Origin: Flavobacterium sp. ov086
Lineage (GTDB): Bacteria; Bacteroidota; Bacteroidia; Flavobacteriales; Flavobacteriaceae
Reading direction: 5' to 3'
DNA: 64,000 nucleotides
NCBI RefSeq assembly: GCF_900187965.1
Contig: NZ_FZNL01000012.1
Location: forward strand, 62,001 to 126,000
Below the pieces are notes generated by a model that saw only the letters and a list, made by a program, of their open reading frames with translations, did not search any database and was not told where the DNA came from. Position 1 is the first letter of the stretch. Each line of letters opens with the position of its first letter. Below are positions 7,892-17,049 of this stretch, piece by piece. Made by a program: the position numbers and the translations under genes.

Positions 7892-9016
7892 TTATATTTT
7901 TTTTATCTGAACACAAGAAACATTCTCCATTTTAACCTGTTTCCCAGTTTTCTTTAGCAATCCTGTTTTTGAATTTCTTTTAAAAACTACAATATTTCCA
8001 GTGTTAACATTCGTTGCAACCAAGAACTTTCCGTTTTCATCGATCGCAAAAATTCTGGGATGTTTCCCTAAAGTCGATTGATAGCCAATGTTTTTTAGAA
8101 GACCATTTTCGTCAATAGAGAAAATCGCAATATTGTTTTCTTTTCCTCTGTTTGTCGCATACAGAAATTTTCCGTCGGGCGAAACATGAATATCTGAACT
8201 TTCAAAACCTTCTGTAATTTTATCCGGATGTGTATTGATGTGTTGAACCTTTGTCAAAGCGCCATTTTGATATTGATAAACACTTATTGCGCCTGCCATT
8301 TCTTCGATACAATAACCAAATTTTTGATTGGGATGAAACGTAAAATGCCGTGGTCCGGCTTCTAAATCGGTTTTAAGAAAAGGATGATCTGTTTCGACCA
8401 AAGGTTTTTTCTGAGTTTCATCAAATCGATAACAGCGTATTTTATCAGCACCAAGATCCGGCATGAATAAATAATCATTTTCAGGCGAGAAGACAGTCGA
8501 ATGAATGTGCGATCTGGCTTGTCTTTCTTTATTGACGCTTCCGTCCATATATTGAAAATTTTGGGCAATAGAATCTATTTTTCCATTTTCTAAAAGCGGA
8601 TGAACCGAAACACTTCCTTCAGTATAATTACCATTCACAAGCCATTTCCCATTTTTATGAACCGACACATAAACGGGATTTTCGCCGCCGCTTCTTTGAC
8701 TGTTCAAAAAAGTCAAAGTTTTATTTTCGGGATTAAACTCGAAACTGTTTACACTTCCTGCATTTGGTGTTTTGGTATCGGTGCAGGCGTATAAATATTT
8801 TCCGTTTGGTGACAAAGTCAAATACGACGGATTTACAACATTCTTTACAGAAGTTATTTTGCTAAGTTTTCCGTTTAAAGTATCTAGTTGATAGACCTGA
8901 ATAGATTCTGCAGTTTTATCTCTGTTGTAAGATCCCAGAAAAACATAGGTATTTTGTGAAAACGCATTTAATGCAAGAAGGAATGCAATTGCGAAGAAGT
9001 ATATTTTTAGTTTCAA
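7892..9016 (-). CDS. exported lactonase-family seven-bladed beta-propeller (6-phosphogluconolactonase-like)
   Basis: 374 residues. Signal peptide with cleavage near FSQN (residues 19-22). The rest is the Lactonase fold (PF10282): VFLGSYNRD near the start, NPSYLTLSPNGKYLYA, HIHSTVFSPENDYLFMPDLGADKI, GPRHFTFHPNQKFGYCIEEM, and repeated SPDGKFLYATNRG blades. Cytosolic Pgl of this fold acts in the pentose-phosphate pathway, but this copy is exported, so a role on external sugar lactones is more likely. No sugar genes adjoin it. Confidence 0.8.
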   Translation of the reverse strand: MKLKIYFFAIAFLLALNAFSQNTYVFLGSYNRDKTAESIQVYQLDTLNGKLSKITSVKNVVNPSYLTLSPNGKYLYACTDTKTPNAGSVNSFEFNPENKTLTFLNSQRSGGENPVYVSVHKNGKWLVNGNYTEGSVSVHPLLENGKIDSIAQNFQYMDGSVNKERQARSHIHSTVFSPENDYLFMPDLGADKIRCYRFDETQKKPLVETDHPFLKTDLEAGPRHFTFHPNQKFGYCIEEMAGAISVYQYQNGALTKVQHINTHPDKITEGFESSDIHVSPDGKFLYATNRGKENNIAIFSIDENGLLKNIGYQSTLGKHPRIFAIDENGKFLVATNVNTGNIVVFKRNSKTGLLKKTGKQVKMENVSCVQIKKI

Positions 9017-9036
9017 GGTTTAATAAGGTATTATTT

Positions 9037-9564
9037 TTATGAGTTAATCTTTAATCTAAATCCGAAAACAGCCAATTCTCCCTGCATAAAATCTAAATCT
9101 TCAGATCTTTTAAATCCTATATTTTCATACATTTTCCAAGCTGTTTTCATTGCTAATGTTGAATGAATTATAAGTTGTTCGCGTTTATTGTCAGTGGCTT
9201 TTTTGATGCATTCCTGCGTCAGTAATTTACCAATTCCTTTTCCGCGTGTATTTGTATCAACGCCTAATAATCGGAAACCTGCTGCGTTTTGTTCCTGAGT
9301 TGCAATTCCGCCTGAGCCATAATATTTCATGTCATTAAAATAAACCACAGCGCCAAGAATTTTATTATTATCGATTGCTACTAAAAGTTCTGTTTCAGGA
9401 TGATTGGTGAAATCGCCAATATTAGCCAGCATTTTATAATAATTGGGTTGGTCATTTTCTTTCGGAAAACCTTCTAATTGCGAATAAACACTGATGAGTA
9501 ATTTCCCAATTTCTTCAAATTCTGATGGAGAAGCATTTCGAATAGTACAATCTGATTGATTCAT
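9037..9564 (-). CDS. GNAT N-acetyltransferase
   Basis: 175 residues. The central LLGVDTNTRGKGIGKLLTQECIKKA carries the R-x-x-G-x-G acetyl-CoA pyrophosphate loop (TRGKGIG), followed by a MYENIGFKRSEDLDF motif typical of the C-terminal strands. The N-terminus (CTIRNASPSEFEEIGKLL) is a normal GNAT start. Substrate unknown. Confidence 0.78.
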   Translation of the reverse strand: MNQSDCTIRNASPSEFEEIGKLLISVYSQLEGFPKENDQPNYYKMLANIGDFTNHPETELLVAIDNNKILGAVVYFNDMKYYGSGGIATQEQNAAGFRLLGVDTNTRGKGIGKLLTQECIKKATDNKREQLIIHSTLAMKTAWKMYENIGFKRSEDLDFMQGELAVFGFRLKINS

Positions 9565-9611
9565 TATTTTATGTTTATTAATGACAAAGTAAACGTGTTC
9601 AAATCTAAAAT

Positions 9612-10709
9612 CTATTTAACTCCTTTCCACCATTGTTTAAATTCTTGTTTTTCATTTTTTAGTTCGACCAATTCACCAATCATTGGCGTAATTAACGGAA
9701 TCGGATTTGCTGAAGCCGCGTTTAATTCTGTTACTTTAATCAAAGGCTCATCCCAGGCATGAAGCGATAGTGAAAATTTTGAAGAGTGAACCGGGAAAAC
9801 TCTTTTTGTATTTAAATCTTTCATGGCTTTTATGACATCTTCGGGGAGATTGTGAATGTATTTCCAGGCGGGATTATATTGGCCGTTATCGAGAAGCGCA
9901 ATATCAAAAGGACCGTATTTTGCACCAATTTCAGCAAAATGAGAATCATAACCACTGTCGCCACCCAAATACATTTTAAAGTCTTTGGTTTCTAATACAA
10001 AAGAAGTCCAAAGAGTATTACAACGTTTAATACTTCTACCGGAAAAGTGTCTTGACGGAGTGGTATAAAGCGTAATATTTTGATCGAGTTCTATTTTTTC
10101 ATACCAATCCTTTTCGATGATATTTTGATTTGGAAATTTCCAAAATTCAAAATGTGAACCAACACCAAGTGGACATATTATTTTTTTGATTTTAGGTTTT
10201 AATTCCATTATCGTTGTATAATCTAAATGGTCATAATGATCGTGTGTAATCAATAAATAGTCAATTTCCGGAAGATCATTGGCGGTATAAATATCAGTTC
10301 CTTTAAATGCTTTTGTAGTTCCAATAATAGGAGAGGCATTGCCACTGAAAACGGGATCTATTAAAAAACGTTTTCCTTCAAGCTGAATAAAATAAGAAGA
10401 ATGTCCAAACCAAACTAAGATATCTTCATTGCTATCAAGTTCCAGTAAATTTGTTTTTATTGATGGGATTATGTCAGTCGGGATTTTTCGATCTACTTTC
10501 TTAAATAAAAAATCAGAAATTATATCAAAGTAGCCGTAACCTTCTGCAAGTTCGGGCGTATAATTGATATTTTCGAATTTTCCGTTTTTATATTGAGGAG
10601 ACTTTTGTATTAAAGCCAGTCTTTCGCCTGATGGTCTTTTTCCATATCTTGGGTGTAGTAAAAAGAAAGAAAGGATTGCGACTAAAATAATAAGTATTGT
10701 AAGAACCAT
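9612..10709 (-). CDS. membrane-anchored MBL-fold hydrolase (NAPE-PLD/UlaG-like)
   Basis: 365 residues. A hydrophobic anchor occupies residues 1-19. The metallo-beta-lactamase motif is H156-D-H158-Y-D160-H161. FGHSSYFIQLEGKRFLIDPVFS (101-122) and LYLGGDSGYDSHF-type elements match the UlaG/NAPE-PLD branch, whose members cleave phosphodiesters such as N-acyl phosphatidylethanolamine or lactone rings. All expected metal ligands are visible. The DUF1801 gene upstream is 6 bases away. Phospholipid metabolism is possible but unproven. Confidence 0.78.
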   Translation of the reverse strand: MVLTILIILVAILSFFLLHPRYGKRPSGERLALIQKSPQYKNGKFENINYTPELAEGYGYFDIISDFLFKKVDRKIPTDIIPSIKTNLLELDSNEDILVWFGHSSYFIQLEGKRFLIDPVFSGNASPIIGTTKAFKGTDIYTANDLPEIDYLLITHDHYDHLDYTTIMELKPKIKKIICPLGVGSHFEFWKFPNQNIIEKDWYEKIELDQNITLYTTPSRHFSGRSIKRCNTLWTSFVLETKDFKMYLGGDSGYDSHFAEIGAKYGPFDIALLDNGQYNPAWKYIHNLPEDVIKAMKDLNTKRVFPVHSSKFSLSLHAWDEPLIKVTELNAASANPIPLITPMIGELVELKNEKQEFKQWWKGVK

Positions 10710-10715
10710 AGTGTC

Positions 10716-11141
10716 TTAATTTGAGGGATATAATTTATTTAAATATTCGACCGAAGCAGCAATCATTTTCTTTAGAATTTCGACATCAATATCGGCTACT
10801 TTTTTAATGTAAATACAACCTTTTGTAGCCCTGTATTTTCCGAATTTAGAAAGCAATTCTTCCTTCTGTTCAGACGAAGCATAGGCATAAAGTGAGATTG
10901 CAGCTTTTCTGGGTGAGAACCCTACGAGTGGCGCATCGCCTTCATGACCGCTGGCATATTTATAATGATAACTTCCGAAACCAATAATACTTGGTCCCCA
11001 CATTTTGGGTTCAAAACCAGTGACTTCCTGCATGATTCTGATGAGTTCAAAAGAGTCTTTTCTTTTAGTTTCATCTTCAACAGCATTTACAAAATCGGTC
11101 ACACTTTGTTCTGTTTCAGTTGTTTTATTTTTTGCCATCAC
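10716..11141 (-). CDS. DUF1801 protein
   Basis: 141 residues. Distinct from the other two DUF1801 genes here: it shows SVTDFVNAVEDETKRKDSFELIRIMQEVTG, then PKMWGPSIIGFGSYHYKYASGHEGDAPLVGFSPRKAAISLY, a pattern common in Bacteroidota. The C-terminal GCIYIKKVADIDVEIL matches the family end. Possible ligand-binding or chaperone role; no experimental function known to me for this branch. Probably co-transcribed with the MBL gene. Confidence 0.75.
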   Translation of the reverse strand: MMAKNKTTETEQSVTDFVNAVEDETKRKDSFELIRIMQEVTGFEPKMWGPSIIGFGSYHYKYASGHEGDAPLVGFSPRKAAISLYAYASSEQKEELLSKFGKYRATKGCIYIKKVADIDVEILKKMIAASVEYLNKLYPSN

Positions 11142-11218
11142 GAATTATTTGATTTGAATAATTTATTTTTCAATAGAATCTGTTTGATCTGCAAAATCTG
11201 CGTGTAAAAAACAGATTT
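11142..11218. repeat. AATCTG-type intergenic repeat
   Basis: The gap holds AGAATCTGTTTGATCTGC, AAAATCTGCGTG and a terminal ACAGATTTCT, giving an AATCTGT/ACAGATT inverted pair. It has the form of the dispersed AATCTGTTTAATCTGC-type intergenic repeats. Confidence 0.4.
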
Positions 11219-11587
11219 CTAAAACATTCCGTTTTCGTTTTTTATTTCGGTTGGAATCGATTGTCCCAAATCCCAAAGTTCTACTATTTTGTCTGATTCA
11301 AATCTAAAAAGATGCACCACGGCAGCACCTAAATCAGTCGAATTTTGTTTTACATGCGAATGCACGGCAACCATATCTCCGTCTCTTAATGCATGATGTA
11401 TTTTTAAAGTTTTGTACGGATTTTTTCGTGATGATTCGTCCATTGCCAACATCAAAGTTTGAGCATCGCCTTTAAAGTAAGCATTATGATGTTTAAAATT
11501 CTTGCCTACATAAAGTCGAAAAGCCTCGTGAGAATGCCCTTTTGCTGCGAGTTTTAAAAACTCCTGCGCAATATATTTCTTAGTCAT
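11219..11587 (-). CDS. SnoaL/NTF2-like protein
   Basis: 122 residues with the NTF2-like cone fold pattern: YIAQEFLKLAAKGHSHEAFRLYVGKNFKHHN near the start, then DGDMVAVHSHVKQ and a final VVHLFRFESDKIVELWDLGQSIP. Bacterial members include ketosteroid-isomerase-like enzymes and polyketide cyclases, but most are unassigned. No neighbouring biosynthetic genes clarify the role. Confidence 0.7.
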   Translation of the reverse strand: MTKKYIAQEFLKLAAKGHSHEAFRLYVGKNFKHHNAYFKGDAQTLMLAMDESSRKNPYKTLKIHHALRDGDMVAVHSHVKQNSTDLGAAVVHLFRFESDKIVELWDLGQSIPTEIKNENGMF

Positions 11588-11670
11588 GATTTTAGAATTT
11601 AAAAGCTAACTAAGTTATGAAATTTACTTCTTTGAAATAGAAACAGGGATGGATTTATTGTCTTTTATTT

Positions 11671-12351
11671 TTAGGACAAAATGAAGTCTACAATAGCTTC
11701 TGAATGGATTTTTGTGGTGTCAAAAACAGGAACCGAAAAATCAGATTGATCAATTAACATTGGAATTTCGGTACAACCTAAAATAATACCTTGGGCTCCG
11801 CGAGAAATTAATTCGTTTGCAATTTTAATATAGTTCTGCTTGGATTCTGGAGTTACAATTCCTCTTCCCAGTTCTTCTTTTAGAACATATTGTATATAAT
11901 CGCGGGTTTCTTGTTTTTCAGGAATGAGTACTTGGAGACCAAAACTTTTAAGACGATCTTTATAAAAATCCATTTCCATCGTAAACTGAGTTCCCAAAAG
12001 TCCAATTGTAGTAATGTTTTTTTGTGTTATGGCTTTTGCTGTTTCGGTACCAATATGAATTAAAGGCAAACCAACTTCTTTTTCGAGTTCATCTGCATAA
12101 AGATGAGCTGTATTGGCACATAAAACTATGGCATCAATACCGCTTTTCTTTAAGCTTAAGCAGGCATTTAGTAAAAGCTCATAAGAGTTCTGCCAGGTTT
12201 TTTCCTGTATATCACCAAAATTCAAGGAATAAATAAGGCATTCGGCAAATTGCAATCCGCCTAGTTTTTTGTTGACACCTTCGTTAATTAATTTATAATA
12301 ATCGATAGTCGAAACCCAGCTGATTCCGCCCACAAGTCCAATTTTTTTCAT
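11671..12351 (-). CDS. aspartate/glutamate racemase-family protein
   Basis: 226 residues. Both catalytic cysteines are present: C78 in VLCANTAH and C193 in ILGCTEIP. The N-terminus KKIGLVGGISWVSTIDYYKLINE matches the YgeA/aspartate racemase branch of the cofactor-independent PLP-free racemases. Likely converts L- and D-Asp or a related amino acid for wall or D-amino-acid metabolism. Length is normal for the family. Confidence 0.82.
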   Translation of the reverse strand: MKKIGLVGGISWVSTIDYYKLINEGVNKKLGGLQFAECLIYSLNFGDIQEKTWQNSYELLLNACLSLKKSGIDAIVLCANTAHLYADELEKEVGLPLIHIGTETAKAITQKNITTIGLLGTQFTMEMDFYKDRLKSFGLQVLIPEKQETRDYIQYVLKEELGRGIVTPESKQNYIKIANELISRGAQGIILGCTEIPMLIDQSDFSVPVFDTTKIHSEAIVDFILS

Positions 12352-12386
12352 TGATTTAATACTAGTAGATTAATGGCTAAAATGTT

Positions 12387-12803
12387 TTATGATTTCTTTC
12401 CTGCAAATAATTTTATTGCCAGATAAGCCATTGGTAAATAAGCAAAAACTAAATCTACAACGGTAAACCAAAGAGGAGAGGGTAAGGTGAAAGTATTTAC
12501 AATACCGCCTAATAAAAAGAAACAGCCAATTATTAAGGCAAGTTTTGTTTTGTGAGTTGAGGCAATTAAAACAGTAGCTGCAGCACCTGCAAAAGTTCCG
12601 ATGGCATGTGCTAAAAACGGAAAGATAAAATGTTTTGGTTCAAACAAATGTATTGTGGCTTTTAAACCTTCAACAGTGGTAACGTCAGCGCCATTTGGAG
12701 CAGGAATAATTGAGTTGCTCAATAATAGGATGAACATATTGACAACACTTCCCACAAAAAGACCGATAATAACGGCCAGAATATTTTTAAAAATCGGATT
12801 CAT
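12387..12803 (-). CDS. small integral membrane protein, family unrecognised
   Basis: 138 residues with four predicted membrane spans: ILAVIIGLFVGSVVNMFILLLS, FIFPFLAHAIGTFAGAAATVLIA, LALIIGCFFLLGGIVN, and LVFAYLPMAYLAIKLF. Small polar loops and no catalytic motif. Downstream of an AraC gene on the same strand. I do not recognise a family by name; conserved hypothetical membrane protein is the safest description. Confidence 0.6.
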   Translation of the reverse strand: MNPIFKNILAVIIGLFVGSVVNMFILLLSNSIIPAPNGADVTTVEGLKATIHLFEPKHFIFPFLAHAIGTFAGAAATVLIASTHKTKLALIIGCFFLLGGIVNTFTLPSPLWFTVVDLVFAYLPMAYLAIKLFAGKKS

Positions 12804-12868
12804 AACTTTCGCTTATTTGTAGCGAATTTATGGATAATATCTTTAGATATCTGATTGAAGAATGTTAA

Positions 12869-13783
12869 TTAATTAAAAGATTGTCTGAATTCTAAAGGTG
12901 AAACATTTGTTTTGGTTTTAAACAATTTACTGAAGGATTGCTGATGCTCAAAACCCAATTCAAAGGCAATCTCGCTAATGGATAAATTGGTTGTAGAAAG
13001 TTTTTCTTTGGCTTTTTCGATTAATTTATCATGAATATGTTGTTGGGTGCTTTGACCTGTATGCATTTTTAATAATCCGCTTAAATAATTGGGCGAAACG
13101 TTTAAGTTTTCGGCAACATAATGAACCGTTGGTAATCCTTTTTTTGATAAGGAATCATTTGTAAAATAATCGTCTAATAATTTTTCTAAACGTTCCAGAA
13201 TCTTATGATTGCTTATTTTTCTGGTAATGAACTGACGATTGTAAAAACGCTCAGAATAAGTAAGTAATAGTTCGATTTGGGCAATAATTACATCCTGACT
13301 GAATTTATCAATATTAGATTGATATTCCTGCTGAATGTTTTTGATGATACCAATAATCATTTTTTCTTCTTTATCAGAAAGATGTAAAGCTTCATGAACC
13401 GAATATCCGAAATACTCGTATTGCTTGATTTTCTTAGCAAGTGGCGTATTCCACAAAAAATCAGGATGGACCAATAAGGACCATCCTGTATGTTGAAGTT
13501 CTGCATTTCCTTCTATAGAAAAAACCTGACCTGGTGCAATAAATAGCAAAACCCCTTCATTAAAATCATATTCCTGCTGACCGTATCGCATCGTTGCATT
13601 TGCATGTCGTTTTAGTGCAATCGAATAAAAATCGAGCATCAGACTTTTAGGTTCAGCTTCGTTGAGGTATTTAAGATCTTCAAAATTGTAAACACTCACT
13701 AGCGGATGTTCCGGTTTTGGCAAATCTCTAAATTCATGAAATTCGCTGATGCTTTTAATGCGATAAGGTTGTTGATTTGCCAT
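12869..13783 (-). CDS. AraC-family transcriptional regulator
   Basis: 304 residues. N-terminal cupin-like region (GVLLFIAPGQVFSIEG) and a C-terminal double helix-turn-helix ending FELGFEHQQSFSKLFKTKTNVSPLEFRQSF. It is of the type often paired with oxidoreductases in Flavobacterium. It follows the NmrA-type gene by 12 bases on the same strand, so it may be an autoregulated controller of that gene. Confidence 0.85.
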   Translation of the reverse strand: MANQQPYRIKSISEFHEFRDLPKPEHPLVSVYNFEDLKYLNEAEPKSLMLDFYSIALKRHANATMRYGQQEYDFNEGVLLFIAPGQVFSIEGNAELQHTGWSLLVHPDFLWNTPLAKKIKQYEYFGYSVHEALHLSDKEEKMIIGIIKNIQQEYQSNIDKFSQDVIIAQIELLLTYSERFYNRQFITRKISNHKILERLEKLLDDYFTNDSLSKKGLPTVHYVAENLNVSPNYLSGLLKMHTGQSTQQHIHDKLIEKAKEKLSTTNLSISEIAFELGFEHQQSFSKLFKTKTNVSPLEFRQSFN

Positions 13784-13795
13784 GCTACAAGTTAC

Positions 13796-14692
13796 TTAAT
13801 TTTGATTATACAGAGCAGCAAATTCTTTTGCATATTCAGCCAGTTTTGTTTTTCCCATTATGGCAGGTCTGTTTTGATAGTAGTCTTCGGCAAGTGTACC
13901 GTTATAAAGTCCAGCATACATCTCAACCAAACCTGCAGCAATTTTTGGCTGTATTCCAACATTTACCAAACCGTCCAGAGTTTCCTGATCTGTTGTTAAA
14001 ACCCATTTTAAATCAGGTTTTCCAATCGCGTTGCCTATGATTTGAGCGGTTTCATGACCTGTTAATTCTTCGCTTCCTACATAACGAATTTTTTTTCCGT
14101 CAAGCGGAGTTGTGATTTCGTCTGCAATAGCTTCGGCAATATCATTTGGAGAAACCCACGGAATCATTCTGTCAGCGCCATAATTTGCAGCAATAAAGCC
14201 GTGATTTTTTATAACCGGAATATAGGCTAATAGATTATAAAAGAAAGAAGTTGGACGCATAAAGGTAATTGCAACATCTGAAAGTTTGTTCAAAACACTT
14301 TCGATCTCATTGTAACGCTGAATTATTCCTGAATTTTTCTCTAAATGGGCACCAACACTACTTAGAAAAACAACACGTTTCACACCCGAATTTTTGATAG
14401 CTTCTGCATAACTGTTTCCAATTTTACGCGTAAAAGCATCCAAATCAAGATTAGGGTCAAAATAATTGGCTCGCGGAATCATACAATAAACGGCATCTGC
14501 CCCTGTAAAAGATTGCGTCAGAAATGCTGCATCTTCTACAGATCCAATTGCCGCTTTTGCGCCTAACTTTTCAATTTCTTTTTGTTTTCCGGCGTCACGG
14601 GTAATTATAGTGACCTGATGTCCTTTTTGTGCTAATTCTGTAGCCAGTGGCTTGCTAATGTTCCCTAAAGAACCTGTAATTATAATTTTCAT
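13796..14692 (-). CDS. NmrA-type NAD(P)-binding protein
   Basis: 298 residues from the ATG at 14692; an in-frame ATG 15 codons upstream gives a Cys-rich non-conserved tail and is rejected. The Rossmann start is MKIIITGSLGNISKPLATELAQKGHQVTIITRD, with the GxxGxxG-like nucleotide loop. VVFLSSVGAHLEKNSG and FMRPTSFFYNLL are NmrA/NAD(P)H-azoreductase hallmarks. Members act as redox sensors or as quinone/atypical reductases. Co-directional with the AraC gene. Confidence 0.8.
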   Translation of the reverse strand: MKIIITGSLGNISKPLATELAQKGHQVTIITRDAGKQKEIEKLGAKAAIGSVEDAAFLTQSFTGADAVYCMIPRANYFDPNLDLDAFTRKIGNSYAEAIKNSGVKRVVFLSSVGAHLEKNSGIIQRYNEIESVLNKLSDVAITFMRPTSFFYNLLAYIPVIKNHGFIAANYGADRMIPWVSPNDIAEAIADEITTPLDGKKIRYVGSEELTGHETAQIIGNAIGKPDLKWVLTTDQETLDGLVNVGIQPKIAAGLVEMYAGLYNGTLAEDYYQNRPAIMGKTKLAEYAKEFAALYNQN

Positions 14693-14785
14693 CGTTCTAT
14701 TTTTTTGTTGATACAAAGTTGCGCAACAACAAAGCAATAGCTTTAGCCAAATCTACGATTGTCTTAGTCTAAAATAAGATTATCG

Positions 14786-15271
14786 TTATTTGGCCGATAG
14801 TTTTCTTTCATTTTCTGTTTGAGGTTTGTCTTTTCCGTTTGGATTTCCTTTTCCGGTTGCAATTAAGTTTTTTAGGCTTTTCTGAATATAAGTTGTCCAG
14901 GAATCTCTACAAATGTCAAAACATTCATATTCCGGAACTAAACCAACATGTGTAAAGCGAAGTTCTGTTTTCCCATCTTTTTCAGAGATTTCGAACGTAG
15001 GTTTAGTACCAGTCCATTCAGTCTCATCTTCGGTAAACTTGAAATAGTTTTCCTCAACGAGCCAAACAATTTTCTGATTGGGAATCACCTCAATTAATTT
15101 TATTTTGCAGCGGTGAATATCTTCGTAATGATAGTTAAATTCGTCGTTAAGTTTGGCTGTAGGACCTTCAATTTGTTCTGACCACCAACCACGAACATTG
15201 GTAATGGCATTAAAAACTTCTTGAGGAGAATGGTCTACAATTAGAGTTGTGGTAAAATCTAAAGCACTCAT
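14786..15271 (-). CDS. SRPBCC (START-fold) protein
   Basis: 161 residues. ALDFTTTLIVDHSPQEVFNAITNVRGWWSEQIEG at the start and ELRFTHVGLVPEYECFDICRDSWTTYI near the end are typical of the AHSA1/polyketide-cyclase-like branch in Bacteroidota. The ligand-binding cavity is inferred from fold only. It is more distant from the 3.1 kb SRPBCC gene than a recent duplicate would be. Confidence 0.72.
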   Translation of the reverse strand: MSALDFTTTLIVDHSPQEVFNAITNVRGWWSEQIEGPTAKLNDEFNYHYEDIHRCKIKLIEVIPNQKIVWLVEENYFKFTEDETEWTGTKPTFEISEKDGKTELRFTHVGLVPEYECFDICRDSWTTYIQKSLKNLIATGKGNPNGKDKPQTENERKLSAK

Positions 15272-15596
15272 AATTAATTGTTTTTATAGATTAGTATAAT
15301 AACAAAGTTACTTTTTAATGATCAGAATGTTAGGGTGTTAAGAAGACAATTGTAAGGGGGATTTCAGACAGAGTTTTAGAGTTTTAGAATTTTAGATTTT
15401 AGACTTTAGATTTTAGATTGTTGGAATCTGTAATTTAGCTTTTGTGCCCAATTTTGTCATTTCTGTGAGGCTTAGAAATTACGCGAAGAAAAAGTACAAT
15501 CTTTGTATAGTTACTTGTGTGATTTCTCCCTTCGGTCGAAATGATAAAGAAGGGAGCAAGGTCATTTCGAGGTACTGAAACAACTATTCTAAAAAA
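15272..15596. repeat. 325-base gene-free stretch with TTTTAGA array and palindrome
   Basis: Two elements are visible. From about 15369 to 15420 there is a simple array of TTTTAGA-like units. At 15526-15570 lies a palindrome with nested arms: CTCCCTT (15526-15532)/AAGGGAG (15550-15556) and TCGAAATGA (15536-15544)/TCATTTCGA (15562-15570). No coding frame of interest was seen. Confidence 0.55.
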
Positions 15597-16058
15597 TCAA
15601 GAGATATAACTTTTTCTAAACAATCCAATTAATAAATTAACGATATAAATTGGTATTCCAATAAAAACAATAAGTAACAACTCAAGAGCTAAAGTTATAT
15701 TAATTAGGTTGTTAGAAGTAAGAGGAGCAAAAGGATCTGTTAATAATAATTTGCAATAAAAGAGAATGATCCAATAAAAGATAAAACTCCCAATCAAAAT
15801 AACTGAATGAATTAAAGTTAAAGATTTTACAAGTTGTTTCTTGTATACTTTTTGAACCAACCAATATCCAAGCCCCAATGTAAAGTAAAATAAAAACATT
15901 ACAACTGTTGCATAAAAATGAGGTACAATAAAATAGGTATCATGAATATTAATGTCAAATGTATTGTCAGGATTGTTGATTTCAGATAATCCAATCAATA
16001 AAATTAGAATCGTAACAATCCAGAATAAGTGATAAACTTTAATTTTTTTAATATTCAT
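15597..16058 (-). CDS. small four-span membrane protein with a heme-copper-oxidase-I-like motif
   Basis: 153 residues, four membrane spans. After the first span comes FDINIHDTYFIVPHFYA (about residues 34-50), very close to the [D-I-x-x-H-D-T-Y-F-V-x-A-H-F-H] loop of cytochrome c oxidase subunit I, followed by a span (FLFYFTLGLGYWLV) that also resembles the oxidase. The second histidine pair (HFH) is degraded to HFY. It is far too short for an oxidase; it could be an ancient fragment that became a separate family. No partner oxidase genes nearby. Confidence 0.6.
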   Translation of the reverse strand: MNIKKIKVYHLFWIVTILILLIGLSEINNPDNTFDINIHDTYFIVPHFYATVVMFLFYFTLGLGYWLVQKVYKKQLVKSLTLIHSVILIGSFIFYWIILFYCKLLLTDPFAPLTSNNLINITLALELLLIVFIGIPIYIVNLLIGLFRKSYIS

Positions 16059-16093
16059 TATAAGTTAATATTTATTGGCTTTTTATGATCTCG

Positions 16094-16453
16094 CTAATTA
16101 GAAAGTCTTCGTAAACCTTCTTCTAAACTATTTACAAAGTTGATTTGAAGATTTTTATTGCTTTCAAAAATAAAATCTTTGATACTTTTACTTTCATATT
16201 TTTCAAAATCACCAATTATTGCCAAACGCACGCGAAAGTTCGAAAATTTTTGAAGTATTTCGCCCGCAATTCCGTTTTTTAAATTAAAGAAAAGAGGTGT
16301 TATATTTTTCTCATAAAGTACAATTCCATCAAAGTCCTGATAATAAATATCGGCAACTAATTGAAAACCATCTTCAATAGATTCAATTATGCTATTTTCG
16401 GCAATTACTTCGGCAATTCTTGTATTGTTTACCGTATGCGTTTTTATTTTCAT
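16094..16453 (-). CDS. DUF4180 protein
   Basis: 119 residues. Pattern matches DUF4180: IAEVIAENSIIESIEDGFQLVADIYYQDFDGIVLYEKNITPLFFNLKNGIAGEILQKFSNFRVRLAIIGDFEKYES. Its start overlaps the stop of the upstream flavodoxin-fold reductase by four bases, so they are coupled. Function unknown; the coupling suggests a partner role with the reductase. Confidence 0.78.
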   Translation of the reverse strand: MKIKTHTVNNTRIAEVIAENSIIESIEDGFQLVADIYYQDFDGIVLYEKNITPLFFNLKNGIAGEILQKFSNFRVRLAIIGDFEKYESKSIKDFIFESNKNLQINFVNSLEEGLRRLSN

Positions 16454-17049
16454 TTCAATAAGTAATTTTTTATTTTCTCTACAACAGTATCAAGTTGCGA
16501 AAAATGTTTTTCCATAACTTTTTCCAATTCCAGAGTTCCACCCAAAATTATCATTTCTTTATTTTCAAATCGTTTTCCCAGACGATCTTCCAACATAATG
16601 GTTTGCATACTTTGCGCCATTTCTATTTCTTCCAGAAACTCATTTGGATGTCCTGCTGTACAAATTGCGAGGCCTACCGGAATTGTTTTCATCTCTTTAG
16701 AAGTTTCATTTTGTCCGTAAGCATATCCAACGGAATAAACCCGATCAAACCAACCTTTTAGTTTTGCCGGACAATCGCTCCACCAAACCGGATATAGAAA
16801 AATAATAGAATCGGCTTTTTCGATTTTTTCTTGCTCTGCCAAGACGTCTTTAGAAATTGGGAGATCAGTTTTGGCAAAACCTTCTCTTTCATATTCCTCT
16901 TCAGACATATCGCTCTGAAAATTCATTTGGTATAAATCAGAAACTTCAATGTTCCAGTTTTGCTTTCCCAAGATAGATTTCAAACGTTCTAAAACCTGAA
17001 AAGTATAGGATTTTTTGCTCGGATGGCTATAAACGATTAAGATATTCAT
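16450..17049 (-). CDS. NAD(P)H-dependent oxidoreductase, flavodoxin-2 fold
   Basis: 199 residues. NILIVYSHPSKKSYTFQVLERL at the N-terminus is the FMN phosphate loop region, and IIFLYPVWWSDCPAKLKGWFDRVYSVGYAY (about 82-111) is the hallmark of the NQO/MdaB/KefF-like group, which reduce quinones or nitro compounds with FMN. First gene of a two-gene unit with DUF4180. Confidence 0.82.
   Translation of the reverse strand: MNILIVYSHPSKKSYTFQVLERLKSILGKQNWNIEVSDLYQMNFQSDMSEEEYEREGFAKTDLPISKDVLAEQEKIEKADSIIFLYPVWWSDCPAKLKGWFDRVYSVGYAYGQNETSKEMKTIPVGLAICTAGHPNEFLEEIEMAQSMQTIMLEDRLGKRFENKEMIILGGTLELEKVMEKHFSQLDTVVEKIKNYLLK

Noticed and set aside
7892..9016. Housekeeping pgl of the pentose-phosphate pathway
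   Set aside because: The fold fits, but the signal peptide places it outside the cytosol, so the housekeeping name was not used.
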